Shown in pieces: positions 9,194 to 18,714 of a stretch of DNA of 64,000 nucleotides; the stretch's first letter is position 1, and each line of letters starts with the position of its first letter. Both the position numbers and the translations under genes were made by a program. The notes beneath the pieces were generated by a model. That model did not search any database. It was given only the letters and a program-made list of their open reading frames with translations, and was not told where the DNA came from. Source of the DNA: Vibrio fortis (GTDB lineage: Bacteria; Pseudomonadota; Gammaproteobacteria; Enterobacterales; Vibrionaceae); the NCBI RefSeq assembly GCF_024347475.1, contig NZ_AP025488.1:558001-622000 (forward strand), in the 5' to 3' direction.

Positions 9194-9352
9194 AAGTCAA
9201 ACTAGTGCGCCCCCCTTAATATTGACCCCGTTGAAACGAATCAGGGGAAACCCTAAACCTCTCTATCTTACGTCCGCCATTACTGCCTTTGGCTGTCGCA
9301 AGAGAGCAAAAATATAAAACCTAAAAATAAATCGTCCTTAATGGAGTTAAGA

Positions 9353-10693
9353 ATGAAAAAAGTAAGTTTGATTGCTGCTGCAGTGACTACAGCACTAATG
9401 GCTGGCGCGGCATACGCTGAGAGTGAAGTTGCACTTGATGTAACAAGTGGTGACTCGGCAATGGAAGTAGAGGTAAAAAACCCTACTGAAGTTTTAGCTG
9501 ATGGTTGGGAAGTTCATGGTTATATGTCTTCAAACTACCGCTTGATTGATGGAAATACAGATGCAACGACCTTTAATAAAGGTGATTACCATGTAGCTGG
9601 TTCTTCTGCGACTAGTGAGAGCACAAACCAAGTTGAGTTTGTTATCAAAAAGCATACTGAATACGGTAATGGTGTATGGTCTAACTATAATGTAAGAGCT
9701 GAATATGGTAACGGTAACTCTTACGCTTACTCTTCTTCAGGTAACCAAAAGAATAACACAGACTCTCAATTTGAGATCAAAGAGGCGTTTGTTGAGATTG
9801 GTGCGCTGCCTTACTTAGGTTCTGACTCTGTTGTTTGGGCTGGTCAACGATTCCTAAACCGTTCTGCGGGTATTCTATCTGGTGAATTCTGGAAGCAATC
9901 TTCGGGTGTTGGTGCTGGTTTCGAAACTAAATTAGCGGGTCATAAGTTTGGTGTTGCTGCAGTATCTGCCGATCCAAAAGCAACAGTTAACGACACTACC
10001 AAAGATCGTCAAACACGTACTTCACTTGACTTGTACTACTATGGTGTAGATGCAGGTATTGGTAGCTTAGATTTTGATGCGAAATTTATGAAGCAAGACC
10101 GAGTGACAGGTAGTGCTGCAGATGAAGCTGAATCGGGTGTAGGTGTTTCTGTAACTCTTAACTCAAGCTACTACGGTTTAGATGGTTGGGCTCAGACAGG
10201 TATCGCATACGGTACTGGTATGGCAACAAACCGCGGTGTTAACTTCGGTGAGTGGAATGAGAATTTCAAAGAAGATGATAAGTCTCTATTCATCACATCT
10301 TATGGTGTATTGAATATTTCTGATAATCTACAACTAGGTACTGAATTTACTCATTGGGAAATGATGGAAATCGGCGCATGGGGTCTAGATGACGGCGGTT
10401 CTCGTACTATGTTTGCTGCTCGCCCTTCATACAAAATCAATGATAACTTCCGTTTCGAAGTTACAGCATCTTACTCAATCGAGAAAGCTGAGCAATGGCA
10501 CGCAGAAGATGGTTCTTGGGTTTTCGTAGAAGCTGCGCCTATCTTTACAGTTAACGCTGATTACTTCGGTCGTCCGCAAATCAAACCTTATGTAGCATAC
10601 ATGACGGCTCTAGAAGACGGTGTAGGCAACAAAGGTATCGATGGTTCGAAAGATGAAACTGTCGTGGGTGTTCACGCAGAAATCTGGTTCTAA
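9353..10693 (+). CDS. lamB: Maltoporin LamB (OmpS-like)
   Basis: Outer-membrane trimeric porin for maltodextrins, 446 residues. The signal peptide MKKVSLIAAAVTTALMAGAAYA is followed by a short acidic leader and a LamB-type barrel: WEVHGYMSSNYR, KHTEYGNGVWSNYNVRAEYG, AFVEIGALPYLG, WAGQRFLNR and a C-terminal VVGVHAEIWF ending in Phe. I placed the start at 9353 rather than the in-frame ATG at 9341 because GGAG at 9343-9346 is correctly spaced only for 9353 and because it gives a normal signal peptide. It is followed by malM in the same direction, as in other maltose regulons, with an intervening hairpin that may lower downstream expression. Confidence 0.93.
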   Translation: MKKVSLIAAAVTTALMAGAAYAESEVALDVTSGDSAMEVEVKNPTEVLADGWEVHGYMSSNYRLIDGNTDATTFNKGDYHVAGSSATSESTNQVEFVIKKHTEYGNGVWSNYNVRAEYGNGNSYAYSSSGNQKNNTDSQFEIKEAFVEIGALPYLGSDSVVWAGQRFLNRSAGILSGEFWKQSSGVGAGFETKLAGHKFGVAAVSADPKATVNDTTKDRQTRTSLDLYYYGVDAGIGSLDFDAKFMKQDRVTGSAADEAESGVGVSVTLNSSYYGLDGWAQTGIAYGTGMATNRGVNFGEWNENFKEDDKSLFITSYGVLNISDNLQLGTEFTHWEMMEIGAWGLDDGGSRTMFAARPSYKINDNFRFEVTASYSIEKAEQWHAEDGSWVFVEAAPIFTVNADYFGRPQIKPYVAYMTALEDGVGNKGIDGSKDETVVGVHAEIWF

Positions 10694-10705
10694 ACCATTT
10701 ATAGT

Positions 10706-10732
10706 AAAGGGCAGCCGGTTGGCTGCCTTTTT
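10706..10732 (+). terminator. Hairpin between lamB and malM
   Basis: Stem AAAGG-GCAGCC / GGCTGC-CTTT followed by TTTTT. Its place inside an expected operon suggests partial termination. Confidence 0.75.
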
Positions 10733-10773
10733 CCGTTTCCCCCTACTAACAACCAATAGTGAGAGAGATTACA

Positions 10774-11640
10774 ATGACAAATAAAAGCTCCATGTTAGCC
10801 GTTTTACTAGGTGCCTTGCTAAGCGGTTGTGCTTCAGATGCTCAAGTACAAACACAATTAACGCCCCCAACTAATGCAGAAGTATGCTGCAGCGATTTTT
10901 CGCAATTTCCATACGCCCAACTTAATGATAATGAAGATTTAAAATTTGATATCGACTTAGGCTCGCCGGTCGGTACCTTTACAACAGGCAACAGCCATTT
11001 TGCTGCGTTTCGATTCAGCGATCGTTCTGCAGAGATGCTAGTGACACTGTCTAGCCTGATGATTGATGACTCGGTATTTGCACCTGAAGCGATACTACTG
11101 GATGAAAATTTCCAACCAGTGAAAACAGTGAAGTTTGAAGACTTTAAAGTTCGTGCATCAGATGCCTTTACACGTACAAGCTATATTGAGCGCCTGCATA
11201 TTGATGCAAGCAAAACACCGTTTTTGGTTATCTACACCCCAGCTGATGAACTCGGAAAGCAGATAAAAGTTGACCATCCTGCCAAGGTACGTGCTAAAGA
11301 GTTTGGTGAAGTGATGCCGATGGTGACCGATCTGGTTTATACTAATCAACTTGGTGGTCGCCTAGAGCTAGAAGTAGAGACGCTTAAGCTTCGCCCTTAC
11401 CGCGCTCAACCTGTTGTAGCGCCGGCTGCAGTAGCTGCCGCGCCAGTCGTTGCTGAAACGAAAAAGCCGACAACGCAAATCCGAGTTCAGCAAGAAACTC
11501 AAGACTTCTACATCTCTGCAATTCAAAATGCAGTGAAATCGGGCGATGTGCCGAAAGCGCTAAGCTTGCTAGATGAGGCAAAAGCACTGAATGTCGAAGG
11601 GGCACAAGAAGCCTTTGTACGAGCAGTCAACGCCAAATAA
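10774..11640 (+). CDS. malM: Maltose operon periplasmic protein MalM, lipoprotein form
   Basis: A 288-residue envelope protein of the MalM family. Its biochemical role is unsettled, but it accompanies lamB in maltose operons. The lipobox LLSGC (Cys19) predicts a lipid-anchored protein. Recognisable blocks are VCCSDFSQFPYAQL, FRFSDRSAEMLVTLSSL, and the C-terminal region containing EKKKP-type linker (an Ala/Pro/Val-rich stretch at about 210-235) before QETQDFYISAIQNAVKSGDV, the MalM C-terminal motif. The start at 10774 is favoured over 10759 because GAGAGA lies 8-13 bases upstream and the shorter form gives a clean lipoprotein signal. Confidence 0.88.
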   Translation: MTNKSSMLAVLLGALLSGCASDAQVQTQLTPPTNAEVCCSDFSQFPYAQLNDNEDLKFDIDLGSPVGTFTTGNSHFAAFRFSDRSAEMLVTLSSLMIDDSVFAPEAILLDENFQPVKTVKFEDFKVRASDAFTRTSYIERLHIDASKTPFLVIYTPADELGKQIKVDHPAKVRAKEFGEVMPMVTDLVYTNQLGGRLELEVETLKLRPYRAQPVVAPAAVAAAPVVAETKKPTTQIRVQQETQDFYISAIQNAVKSGDVPKALSLLDEAKALNVEGAQEAFVRAVNAK

Positions 11641-11650
11641 TTAAATACAG

Positions 11651-11679
11651 ATAGCGCCTAATACTGGCGCTATTTTTTT
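11651..11679 (+). terminator. Terminator after malM
   Basis: Stem ATAGCGCC/GGCGCTAT with a 7-nt loop and seven T. Confidence 0.85.
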
Positions 11680-11702
11680 GTCTAGAGTTAACGGTTTTTG
11701 GT

Positions 11703-12541
11703 ATGACACAAATAGAACAAGACGACCTACTATTAATAGAGGCGTTCCCCATGCCTCAGTTGAAGCGCACGCGCACCTTACGAATTCATCTCCCTTACGA
11801 TTACAAAACATCCGATAAACGTTATCCAGTGCTCTATATGCACGACGGTCAAAATGTGTTTGATGAGATCACGGCGACTTACGGCATGTGTTGGCAGGCG
11901 AAAACGACACTGGATGAAATGCAACAGCAAGGTGAAACGGATGGCATCATTTTAGTGGCCATCGACAGTAGTGACGAGCTCGATAAAATGGGGCGTTACA
12001 ATGAGTATTCCCCTTGGAAAGCCACGAGACAGATCAGTGAGTTTGGTATTCCAGATGAATTCTGCGAGTTTGGTGGTGAAGGGGATGACTACGTCGACTT
12101 TATTGTTGATACATTAAAGCCATACATTGATCTCAATTACCGAACGCAACCGCAACGTAGCACGACGTATTTGGCTGGGAGCTCAATGGGAGGGCTGATC
12201 AGTTTATATGGTGGCGGAAAACACCAACATGCTTTTGGCGCGCTTGGCGTGTTCTCCCCTGCGTTTTGGTTTAACCACGGCGAATATTTTAATTATACCT
12301 CTGGCTTGGAGTTTGAACTTCCCGTTAAGATTTATATGGATATGGGGCAAATGAAAAGCGAGACGATACGAATGTCGACTTTGCTAAAGTGTATTTAGAT
12401 GGCTCTCGTTCTATAAATGATCTTTTATTAAATAAAGACAATGTTTCTCTTATTTATATGGAAGCAGAGGGGCATGAACATAATGAAATCGCTTGGGCGA
12501 AACGCTTTCCCGATTTTATTCGATTTATTGTGAACCAATAA
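11703..12541 (+). pseudogene. Esterase-family alpha/beta hydrolase, frameshifted near the C-terminus
   Basis: The intact part (codons 1-216) is a PF00756-type esterase/hydrolase: HDGQNVFDE near residue 40, GEGDDYVDFIVDTLKPYID, and the nucleophile elbow GSSMGG. At 12349-12351 (GGGCAAATGAA) the frame is lost and the original frame stops at 12398. One extra A in that A run would restore it: translation resumes as DDTNVDFAKVYLDGSR and continues with conserved-looking GHEHNEIAWAKRFPDFIRF to a TAA at 12539-12541. The shifted tail carries the expected catalytic His region (EGHEHNE). This is a one-base deletion, either a real mutation or a sequence error. It lies downstream of lamB-malM, so it probably acts on a sugar-related substrate. 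Confidence 0.8.
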
Positions 12542-12547
12542 GAAAAT

Positions 12548-12591
12548 GCCTGAACAATATAGTTTTATGAAACACTTGTTCAGGCTTTTTT
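12548..12591. terminator. Terminator between the esterase and the GDE-like gene
   Basis: Stem GCCTGAACAA/TTGTTCAGGC followed by six T on the plus strand, between convergent genes. Confidence 0.8.
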
Positions 12592-12599
12592 ATTACTTA

Positions 12600-15377
12600 T
12601 TAATCTTTAGCTACTGCTAACTCCTGATTTTCCCTTTTACTGCGCAAATAATCTTGATTCAGAATACTATTATGGGCAATGGAAAACTCTGGCATCGCAA
12701 ATTCAAGCCCTTCTAATAATTCATAATTTGGTTGATTATGAATAGTGATCACCGCCTTAGCGTTGTTTGCTGTGACTTCGCCACTCTCTTGGTTGATCGT
12801 GATCTCTAGATCGATCGCAAGTGGAGACCGAATTTCTGCGTATTGTCCATTATTGATATCTAAGGTTAAAACCAGTTCGATATCAGACATCGCTTCAGAC
12901 TCTTCACTCGATGTGAGAATGTAACGTGCGACCTCATCGTTTAATGAATAACTCAGGACAACTTGTTTACTTTTCCCGTAAGGTAGCGATGCATCAAATT
13001 GCGTCCACTGCTGAGGCAGTTTAGGTGCAATATTGATGCGGTTATCTAGCAGTTGAGGGCGGTAGCCTAGGTAATCTTGCTGAGCGTTTCTCGCGTACTC
13101 TGATACCGACCAAGCCTGTGCAAAGGTGCCAGATTCAACCAACTTGTTATTGTCATGTTGGTAAGCATCTAAGTTTTCACTCATAGTGCCACGGCAGCCT
13201 TGATTCAGGATCTGCTTGGCAAGGTTCTTAGACAGTTGGTAGCTAAAGTCTTGTTGCTTGTATCGAGTTAACGCCGTAACGGTAAAGCCGGCATTCCAGC
13301 CCCAGATCGTTCCATTGTGATAGGCCGCATCTTTATGATATTGGCTTTGGTTATCATGATAGGGGTGGAAGTCTACATGTTGTTGCTGCAGAGAACAGAT
13401 ACCCCAAGGGAACAGCAACTTATCGACTGCATTTTTTACGATCTGTTGCTCAATGTCAGGCGTAGTCAGAGATTCTTGCTGCGGAATTGATATGGTCATG
13501 AGCTGGTTTGGCCTAGCGCTATAGTCAGGCTTATCGCCATCGGTTAGGTGATCCGCTAAACAACGTTGCTCTGAGTTCCAAAATTGATTGATGAAGCTCT
13601 GTTTGACTTGGGCTGCTCGCGCTTGCCAGTGCTGTTTGCTCTCATCATCACCAACCAGTTCCGCTAAGGCCATCGCACAATGCAGGCTCTCAAACCAAAG
13701 TGCTTGAATATCATTGGCTTTTGGCCCTCTTGGTGACCATGGGATCGCACCGTCGATTTTAGCATCCATCCAGGTATCAGGGTGGCGGTGGCTCATCAGT
13801 CCATCTTGCGCAAGGTAGTGTTTTTCAACCCCGGAGATAAAACGCTTTAAAGCTGGATAGATGGCTTTAGCAAAAGCTTCATCGCCGGAATAGTTAATGT
13901 ACTCCAGTGCCTCGCGAATCATCCACGGCGTGCCATCTGTGGTGTTATAGATGATATTGGTTTTACTGGTGACTCGGTTTGGAATTCGGCCAAAGTTAAC
14001 CGAAGACTCGTCGGTCATCTGCATTGCGGCAAAGTTCTCAATAATGGCTTTCGCTTCTTCGAATAAACCGTTAACCAGACTGGTACCAGATAGCGCGATA
14101 AAAGTATCTCGCCCCCAACAATCTTTAAACCAAGGTAAACCAGCCCAAATACCCGTACCAAATTCGTGACTGACAAAAGTGCGACTGGCTAAACGCGCCC
14201 ACATCACCGCTTTGTTGTATTCAACATCATTGGTCCACAAGTAGTTGTTACATAAGAAGTGATAGTTCGATTGTTGATGACTGACGAGTGCACTTTTTTC
14301 CGCTGCGTTCTTAGCCATGTTTTGAGCGTCGGAAAGTTGATGAGCAAAACTCAAATACACCACTAACTCTGTTTGTTCTTCCTGGGTTGAGAACAGCAGG
14401 TTAAGGTTATTTGAAGAGAGATGCATCGGCTCTGCAATGGTACGGGCATGCTGTGCTGAAAGTTCCTGAACGTGTACTGGGCGATTGGCAATCAGCGAGA
14501 CAAACTTAGGGCACCCTTCAGGACAAATTTGGTCATCCAACTCTAGGATAATGTGATCGGCGGATTGATGAACCTGAACATAGTGACTTGGGATATTGAG
14601 CTCAGGTAGCAGACTCAATGTCTGTTGCGTATCGCTTTTTACGGAAAGGGCGATCTGTCTTTTCTGTTGCATCAAGCTTAAGCAATCTTGGCTCGATGAG
14701 TAGTGATGTTCCAGCCCGTAAGGCATCAAAGACGCTTGTTTAGCTTGAGTTTTGTCATTGATAACCTGATTGATGAAGCTAGCAAAACCTCCAAACAGCC
14801 AGCCTTGATGATGGCGATATTTGCCGCTGTTTACAAAAGTGTGGGTGGTGCCGTGATAGTAGCCATCAACGTTGTCGCCAAACACGAAAGTAAACGGGGT
14901 TGCCTCGGTAATTGCGAGTTGTGCAAATAGTTCATCGGCTTCTAACGCGAAGCTAGGCTTTTTCCACTCTTGTTGCTGAGCTTCGGCCGCCTTCAATGCA
15001 ATATCAATAGTAGGTCTTTGTATCTCTGCTTCTGACTTCTGCTCACCTTGTTCTATGGTCATGGCAGGAGTGCTGGATGTGAAATCAATGGTCACTGTAT
15101 AGTGGCCTGCGGCTTGTGGCGTGAATAGAAGGTCGTTCCCAATGCCTTGAGTGTTAACCAGTGATAACGCTTCTTCTAGGGCACATTCTGTGGCTTTGGT
15201 TGAGTGGCCTGATAGTGTCCATTGCTTGGTGCCATCGAGGTCTGAGATTTTGAAGCGGTATTGATCTGTCGAGAGGCATAACGTGGCTTGAAGCGTATGA
15301 TCGTCGATTACTGAAAGTGGGGTGTCGAGTCCCCAGCCATTAAATGTACCTTTTAGGTAGAGTGTTGGGATTTGCAT
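12600..15377 (-). CDS. Amylo-alpha-1,6-glucosidase / GDE_C-type glycoside hydrolase
   Basis: A 925-residue enzyme with no signal peptide. The N-terminus (about 1-110) is a starch-binding-like beta domain (LYLKGTFNGWG, YRFKISD), also seen in the tail of the pullulanase. The C-terminal half (about 380-800) is an (alpha/alpha)6 barrel like the glucosidase part of glycogen-debranching enzymes: GLPWFKDCWGRDTFIALSG, NYNTTDGTPW-type block, DTWMDAK, YHNGTIWGWN and ESGTFAQAWSVSEY. The likely reaction is removal of alpha-1,6-linked glucose from limit dextrins; exact specificity is inferred. I moved the start from 15413 to 15377 because the longer form would translate the malE terminator hairpin. It probably receives some readthrough from malE. 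Confidence 0.8.
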   Translation of the reverse strand: MQIPTLYLKGTFNGWGLDTPLSVIDDHTLQATLCLSTDQYRFKISDLDGTKQWTLSGHSTKATECALEEALSLVNTQGIGNDLLFTPQAAGHYTVTIDFTSSTPAMTIEQGEQKSEAEIQRPTIDIALKAAEAQQQEWKKPSFALEADELFAQLAITEATPFTFVFGDNVDGYYHGTTHTFVNSGKYRHHQGWLFGGFASFINQVINDKTQAKQASLMPYGLEHHYSSSQDCLSLMQQKRQIALSVKSDTQQTLSLLPELNIPSHYVQVHQSADHIILELDDQICPEGCPKFVSLIANRPVHVQELSAQHARTIAEPMHLSSNNLNLLFSTQEEQTELVVYLSFAHQLSDAQNMAKNAAEKSALVSHQQSNYHFLCNNYLWTNDVEYNKAVMWARLASRTFVSHEFGTGIWAGLPWFKDCWGRDTFIALSGTSLVNGLFEEAKAIIENFAAMQMTDESSVNFGRIPNRVTSKTNIIYNTTDGTPWMIREALEYINYSGDEAFAKAIYPALKRFISGVEKHYLAQDGLMSHRHPDTWMDAKIDGAIPWSPRGPKANDIQALWFESLHCAMALAELVGDDESKQHWQARAAQVKQSFINQFWNSEQRCLADHLTDGDKPDYSARPNQLMTISIPQQESLTTPDIEQQIVKNAVDKLLFPWGICSLQQQHVDFHPYHDNQSQYHKDAAYHNGTIWGWNAGFTVTALTRYKQQDFSYQLSKNLAKQILNQGCRGTMSENLDAYQHDNNKLVESGTFAQAWSVSEYARNAQQDYLGYRPQLLDNRINIAPKLPQQWTQFDASLPYGKSKQVVLSYSLNDEVARYILTSSEESEAMSDIELVLTLDINNGQYAEIRSPLAIDLEITINQESGEVTANNAKAVITIHNQPNYELLEGLEFAMPEFSIAHNSILNQDYLRSKRENQELAVAKD

Positions 15378-15396
15378 AGAATGAAGGTTCCAAAAC

Positions 15397-15424
15397 AAAA
15401 AAAGGCACAGCAAACTGCTGTGCC
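15397..15424 (-). terminator. Terminator after the malE-like gene
   Basis: Stem GGCACAGC/GCTGTGCC with a 5-nt loop and seven T on the minus strand; decides against the longer start of the downstream gene. Confidence 0.85.
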
Positions 15425-15455
15425 AAAGGACATAGGATATTAATTATGGAATGGT

Positions 15456-16634
15456 TTACTTAGTAATTTGTTTTGCTGCTGTGTCTAGGGCTTCGCGCAC
15501 GGTTTGTTTGCCTTGCATAGCGTTATCAATCGCCGCGCCCTCAGCGAACCAGTAAGCGGTCATTTGTGGGATGTTTGGCATGATTTCGCCGTTTTCTGCG
15601 TTAGTCATTGTCGACTTGATACGCTCATCACTCTCAAGAATTTTTTGGAATGACTTCAGTGTTACCGCACCAAGAGGCTTGTCATCGTTCATGATTTTTA
15701 GCGCTTCGTCTTGGAATAGGTAGTTTTCTAAGAACTCAACCGCTAGGTCTGTGTTCGGGCTCGAAGCGTTGATACCTGCACTTAGGATACCTACGAATGG
15801 GTTACCTTTACCGCCGTTCAGTGTTGGCAGTTCAGCAACGCCGTAGTTTACGCCTAGTTTGTCTAGGTTACCCCAAGACCAAGGGCCATTGATGGTCATC
15901 GCGACTTCACCTTTAGTGAACTCAGCTTCTGACACAGAGTAATCCATGTTTGGATCAACAACGCCTTGGTTAACCATGTCCACTAGGAATTGTAGGCCGC
16001 GGACACCTGCAGCGTTGTTCACGCCTGTGCTTTTCGCATCGTAGCCAGTTGCTGTTTTCTCAAATGCAAATGCACCACCTGCTGAGATCATTGGCCATGT
16101 GAAGTAGGCGTTTTTCACGTCCCACATGATGGCTTTTTTGTTCTGCTTCGCCATCTCTTTTTGAATGCTAGCAAGCTCTTCCCAAGTTTTTGGCGGCGTT
16201 GGTAGTAGGTCTTTGTTGTAAATAAGAGAAGGTGCTTCGATAGCTAATGGGTACCCCACCACTTTACCGTTTACTGTTACGGCATCCCAGCTGAAGTCTA
16301 CAAGCTTATCTTTAAACTCTTTGCTTGGGTTTAGCTCGTGAAGTAGGCCCGCTTCCGCGTAGCCACCAAAACGGTCGTGTGCCCAGAAAATGATGTCTGG
16401 ACCGCCACCTGTTGCAGCGTGTTGCTGGAATTTCGCTTCTAGAGAATCAGGGTATTGAACTTTAATCGCAACACCTGTGTCTTCTTCAAATTGTTTACCG
16501 ATTTCAGCAAGGCCAGCGTAGCTCTTGTCGCCGTTGATCCAGATTGTGATTTCGCCTTCTTCCATTGCAATAGCAGGTGCATTACATAGAGCAGCAAGAG
16601 TACAGATTGAAAGTGTTTTTAATAGAGGTTTCAT
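15456..16634 (-). CDS. malE: Maltose/maltodextrin-binding periplasmic protein, MalE-like
   Basis: ABC-transporter solute-binding protein of 392 residues, the size of E. coli MalE. The signal peptide (about 1-23, APAIA) is followed by [39 protein letters not shown] lobe 1 start, the MalE blocks [23 protein letters not shown] and [19 protein letters not shown], and the aromatic binding residues in GPWSWGNL and [12 protein letters not shown]. No malF, malG or malK is present in the window, so it must use a permease encoded elsewhere or be a second copy. A 20-bp dyad about 120 bp upstream is shared with the LysR/glucosidase promoter. Which glucan it prefers is unknown. Confidence 0.92.
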   Translation of the reverse strand: MKPLLKTLSICTLAALCNAPAIAMEEGEITIWINGDKSYAGLAEIGKQFEEDTGVAIKVQYPDSLEAKFQQHAATGGGPDIIFWAHDRFGGYAEAGLLHELNPSKEFKDKLVDFSWDAVTVNGKVVGYPLAIEAPSLIYNKDLLPTPPKTWEELASIQKEMAKQNKKAIMWDVKNAYFTWPMISAGGAFAFEKTATGYDAKSTGVNNAAGVRGLQFLVDMVNQGVVDPNMDYSVSEAEFTKGEVAMTINGPWSWGNLDKLGVNYGVAELPTLNGGKGNPFVGILSAGINASSPNTDLAVEFLENYLFQDEALKIMNDDKPLGAVTLKSFQKILESDERIKSTMTNAENGEIMPNIPQMTAYWFAEGAAIDNAMQGKQTVREALDTAAKQITK

Positions 16635-16752
16635 AGTCTTGTTCCATATTAAGAAGGTTATCCGTAACGGGAAACGCTTCTACCAGTTCTTATTATCTGC
16701 TGAAAATAATATCGACTAATTTAGCCTTTGAGAAATAGGTAAATGCACGCTT

Positions 16753-16772
16753 GATATAGTAAAAAACTATAG
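16753..16772. promoter_or_regulatory. GATATAG-N7-CTATAG operator upstream of malE
   Basis: GATATAG-TAAAAAA-CTATAG. The same arms and spacing recur at 18715-18734 in the divergent promoter of the LysR gene. It is a probable LysR-type binding site, 119-138 bp upstream of the malE start. Confidence 0.65.
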
Positions 16773-16954
16773 CAAAACTGATATGGCGCTGTTTTACAGG
16801 GAACAGCCATGGTTTTGTGAAGTGGTGCGTATAGAGAAATGTGAAGGCGGGCTCAAACTATTTTGGCCTGATGAGGCCCCTAAAAAGCTAAGCGTTAGGT
16901 TGCTTAGGTTGAGATGGGGAAAGTTGCGTAGGATAGATGAATTAGGGCAATAAA
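16773..16954. other. Spacer between malE promoter and glucosidase terminator
   Basis: No convincing gene. A 66-codon minus-strand frame (16794-16994) runs through the terminator and is rejected. One CCTGATGAGG (16867 region) is a poor MalT-box match. Confidence 0.4.
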
Positions 16955-16979
16955 AAAGGCAAGGAGAACCTTGCCTTTG
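16955..16979 (-). terminator. Terminator of the DexB-like gene
   Basis: Stem AAAGGCAAGG/CCTTGCCTTT with a 4-nt loop; A run on its left gives the T tail on the minus strand. Confidence 0.85.
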
Positions 16980-17001
16980 GTGTGATGAGGTCAACGCATG
17001 G

Positions 17002-18633
17002 TTACAGTTTCACAGCGAATGATTCATACGGTGCCAGTTCAAGTTTAGCTGACAACTCAGTGACCGATTGATAGTTATTGATTAGACAATCAAGTGTCTG
17101 AGTTTGGTATTGCTCAGGCATATCCAGTGTTAGGTTGTCGTTTGAGAAGTTACAAACCACAAACAGCTTTTCGCCATCCAGTTCTCTGACGTAAGCAAAG
17201 ACTTGGTCATGCTCTTCAAATACCGGTGTGAATGAACCATAAACGATAGCAGGGTGTGCTTTGCGTAGCTTAATCAGTTTTTGGTAATGGAAGAAGATTG
17301 AGTTTGGATCGCTTAGTGCACTCTCTACGTTAATTTCTGGGAAATTCGGGTTAAGTTCGATCCAAGGCGTCCCTTCGGTAAATCCACCATTAGGTTTGCT
17401 GTCCCAGTGCATCGGCGTTCTGGCGTTGTCACGGCTGTTTTCGTGAATCGCGCCCATCATGTGTTCGTGAGTTACACCCGCTTCTGTTTTTACTTTGTAG
17501 AAGTTGTGAGTCTCGATGTCTTTGTACTGCTCTAGCGTATCAAAGGCGACGTTGGTCATGCCGATCTCTTCACCTTGGTAGATGTAAGGTGTTCCCTTAA
17601 GGAAATGCAGGCATGTAGCGAGCATTTTCGCTGACTCAACGCGATATTGCTTGTCGTCGCCATACTTTGAAACTAAGCGTGGCAAGTCGTGGTTGTTCCA
17701 AAATAGCGAGTTCCAGCCGTCATCAGCCAGTTCAACCTGCCATTTGGTCAATACATTCTTGAATTCACGCAGGTCGAGCGGGATTGGGTTCCACTTGTCA
17801 CCGTTTTCCCATGTAAGAGTGATGTGCTCGAACTGGAACACCATTGAAAGCTCGTCGCGATCTTGTGCGCTGTATAGCTTAGCGATTTCAGGTGTTGCTC
17901 CCCAAGTTTCACCAACGGTAAGTAGGTCTTTATTACCAAAAGTCGCTTGGTTCATCTGCTTCAATAGCGAATGAAGACGCGGACCGTTGCCAGTAATGCC
18001 TTTATCAATCTCCTTACCGATCAGATCAATAACATCAAGACGGAAGCCCCCAATACCTAGGTCAATCCACCAGTTCATCATCTGGTGGACTTCTTCTTGT
18101 ACTTTAGGGTTCTCCCAGTTTAGGTCAGGCTGACGCTTTGAGAATAGATGGAAGTAGTACTGCTGCGTTTGCTCGTCCCACTGCCATGCGCTGCCTCCAA
18201 AAATCGATTGTTGGTCATCTGGTGCACTACCGTCTGGCTTTGCATCACGCCAGATGTAGTAGTCACGGTACGGATTGTCTTTTGAAGAGCGAGCCTGTTC
18301 GAACCAACGATGTTCATCAGACGTGTGGTTAACCACAAGATCCATGACAATCTTAATATCACGTTTCTTCGCTTCATCCATCAAACGCTTCATGTCTTCC
18401 ATGCTACCGAACTCTTCAGCGATCGCTTGGTAGTCTGAAATGTCATAACCGTTATCATCCATTGGAGATTGATAAACTGGTGATAACCAAATGACATTAA
18501 TACCAAGTAGTTTCAGGTAATCCAGTTTACTGATGATGCCGTTTAGGTCACCAATACCGTCGTTGTTCGAGTCTAAAAAGCTGCGAGGGTAGATTTGGTA
18601 GACTACCGCGTCATGCCACCATTTTTGTTCCAT
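17002..18633 (-). CDS. Alpha-1,6-glucosidase, DexB / oligo-1,6-glucosidase type (GH13_31)
   Basis: Cytosolic GH13 enzyme of 543 residues. It opens WWHDAVVYQIYPRSFLDSN, characteristic of the oligo-1,6-glucosidase group. Conserved regions: DLVVNHTSDEH (98-108), nucleophile in GGFRLDVIDL (Asp200), acid/base in TVGETWG (Glu242) and stabiliser in NNHDLPR (Asp326). The Val after the region-II Asp (DVID) is the residue associated with alpha-1,6 rather than alpha-1,4 specificity. The likely job is removal of glucose from isomalto- or panose-type oligosaccharides; trehalose-6-phosphate hydrolase is less likely because no trehalose PTS gene is nearby. It shares a promoter region with the divergent LysR gene. 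Confidence 0.9.
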   Translation of the reverse strand: MEQKWWHDAVVYQIYPRSFLDSNNDGIGDLNGIISKLDYLKLLGINVIWLSPVYQSPMDDNGYDISDYQAIAEEFGSMEDMKRLMDEAKKRDIKIVMDLVVNHTSDEHRWFEQARSSKDNPYRDYYIWRDAKPDGSAPDDQQSIFGGSAWQWDEQTQQYYFHLFSKRQPDLNWENPKVQEEVHQMMNWWIDLGIGGFRLDVIDLIGKEIDKGITGNGPRLHSLLKQMNQATFGNKDLLTVGETWGATPEIAKLYSAQDRDELSMVFQFEHITLTWENGDKWNPIPLDLREFKNVLTKWQVELADDGWNSLFWNNHDLPRLVSKYGDDKQYRVESAKMLATCLHFLKGTPYIYQGEEIGMTNVAFDTLEQYKDIETHNFYKVKTEAGVTHEHMMGAIHENSRDNARTPMHWDSKPNGGFTEGTPWIELNPNFPEINVESALSDPNSIFFHYQKLIKLRKAHPAIVYGSFTPVFEEHDQVFAYVRELDGEKLFVVCNFSNDNLTLDMPEQYQTQTLDCLINNYQSVTELSAKLELAPYESFAVKL

Positions 18634-18714
18634 TGTACGATCTCACTTATTCATTTCACTTTCGCCACTATAGAGATTTCGCTCGCCTGTGGGAAATAGT
18701 GAGAATAGTGCTCT

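Noticed and set aside
9090..9317. 75-codon ORF in the lamB leader
   Set aside because: Covers the MalT-box-like region, has a low-complexity sequence and no ribosome site; the leader is regulatory.
16794..16994. 66-codon minus-strand ORF between the glucosidase and malE
   Set aside because: Runs through the glucosidase terminator and has no recognisable features.
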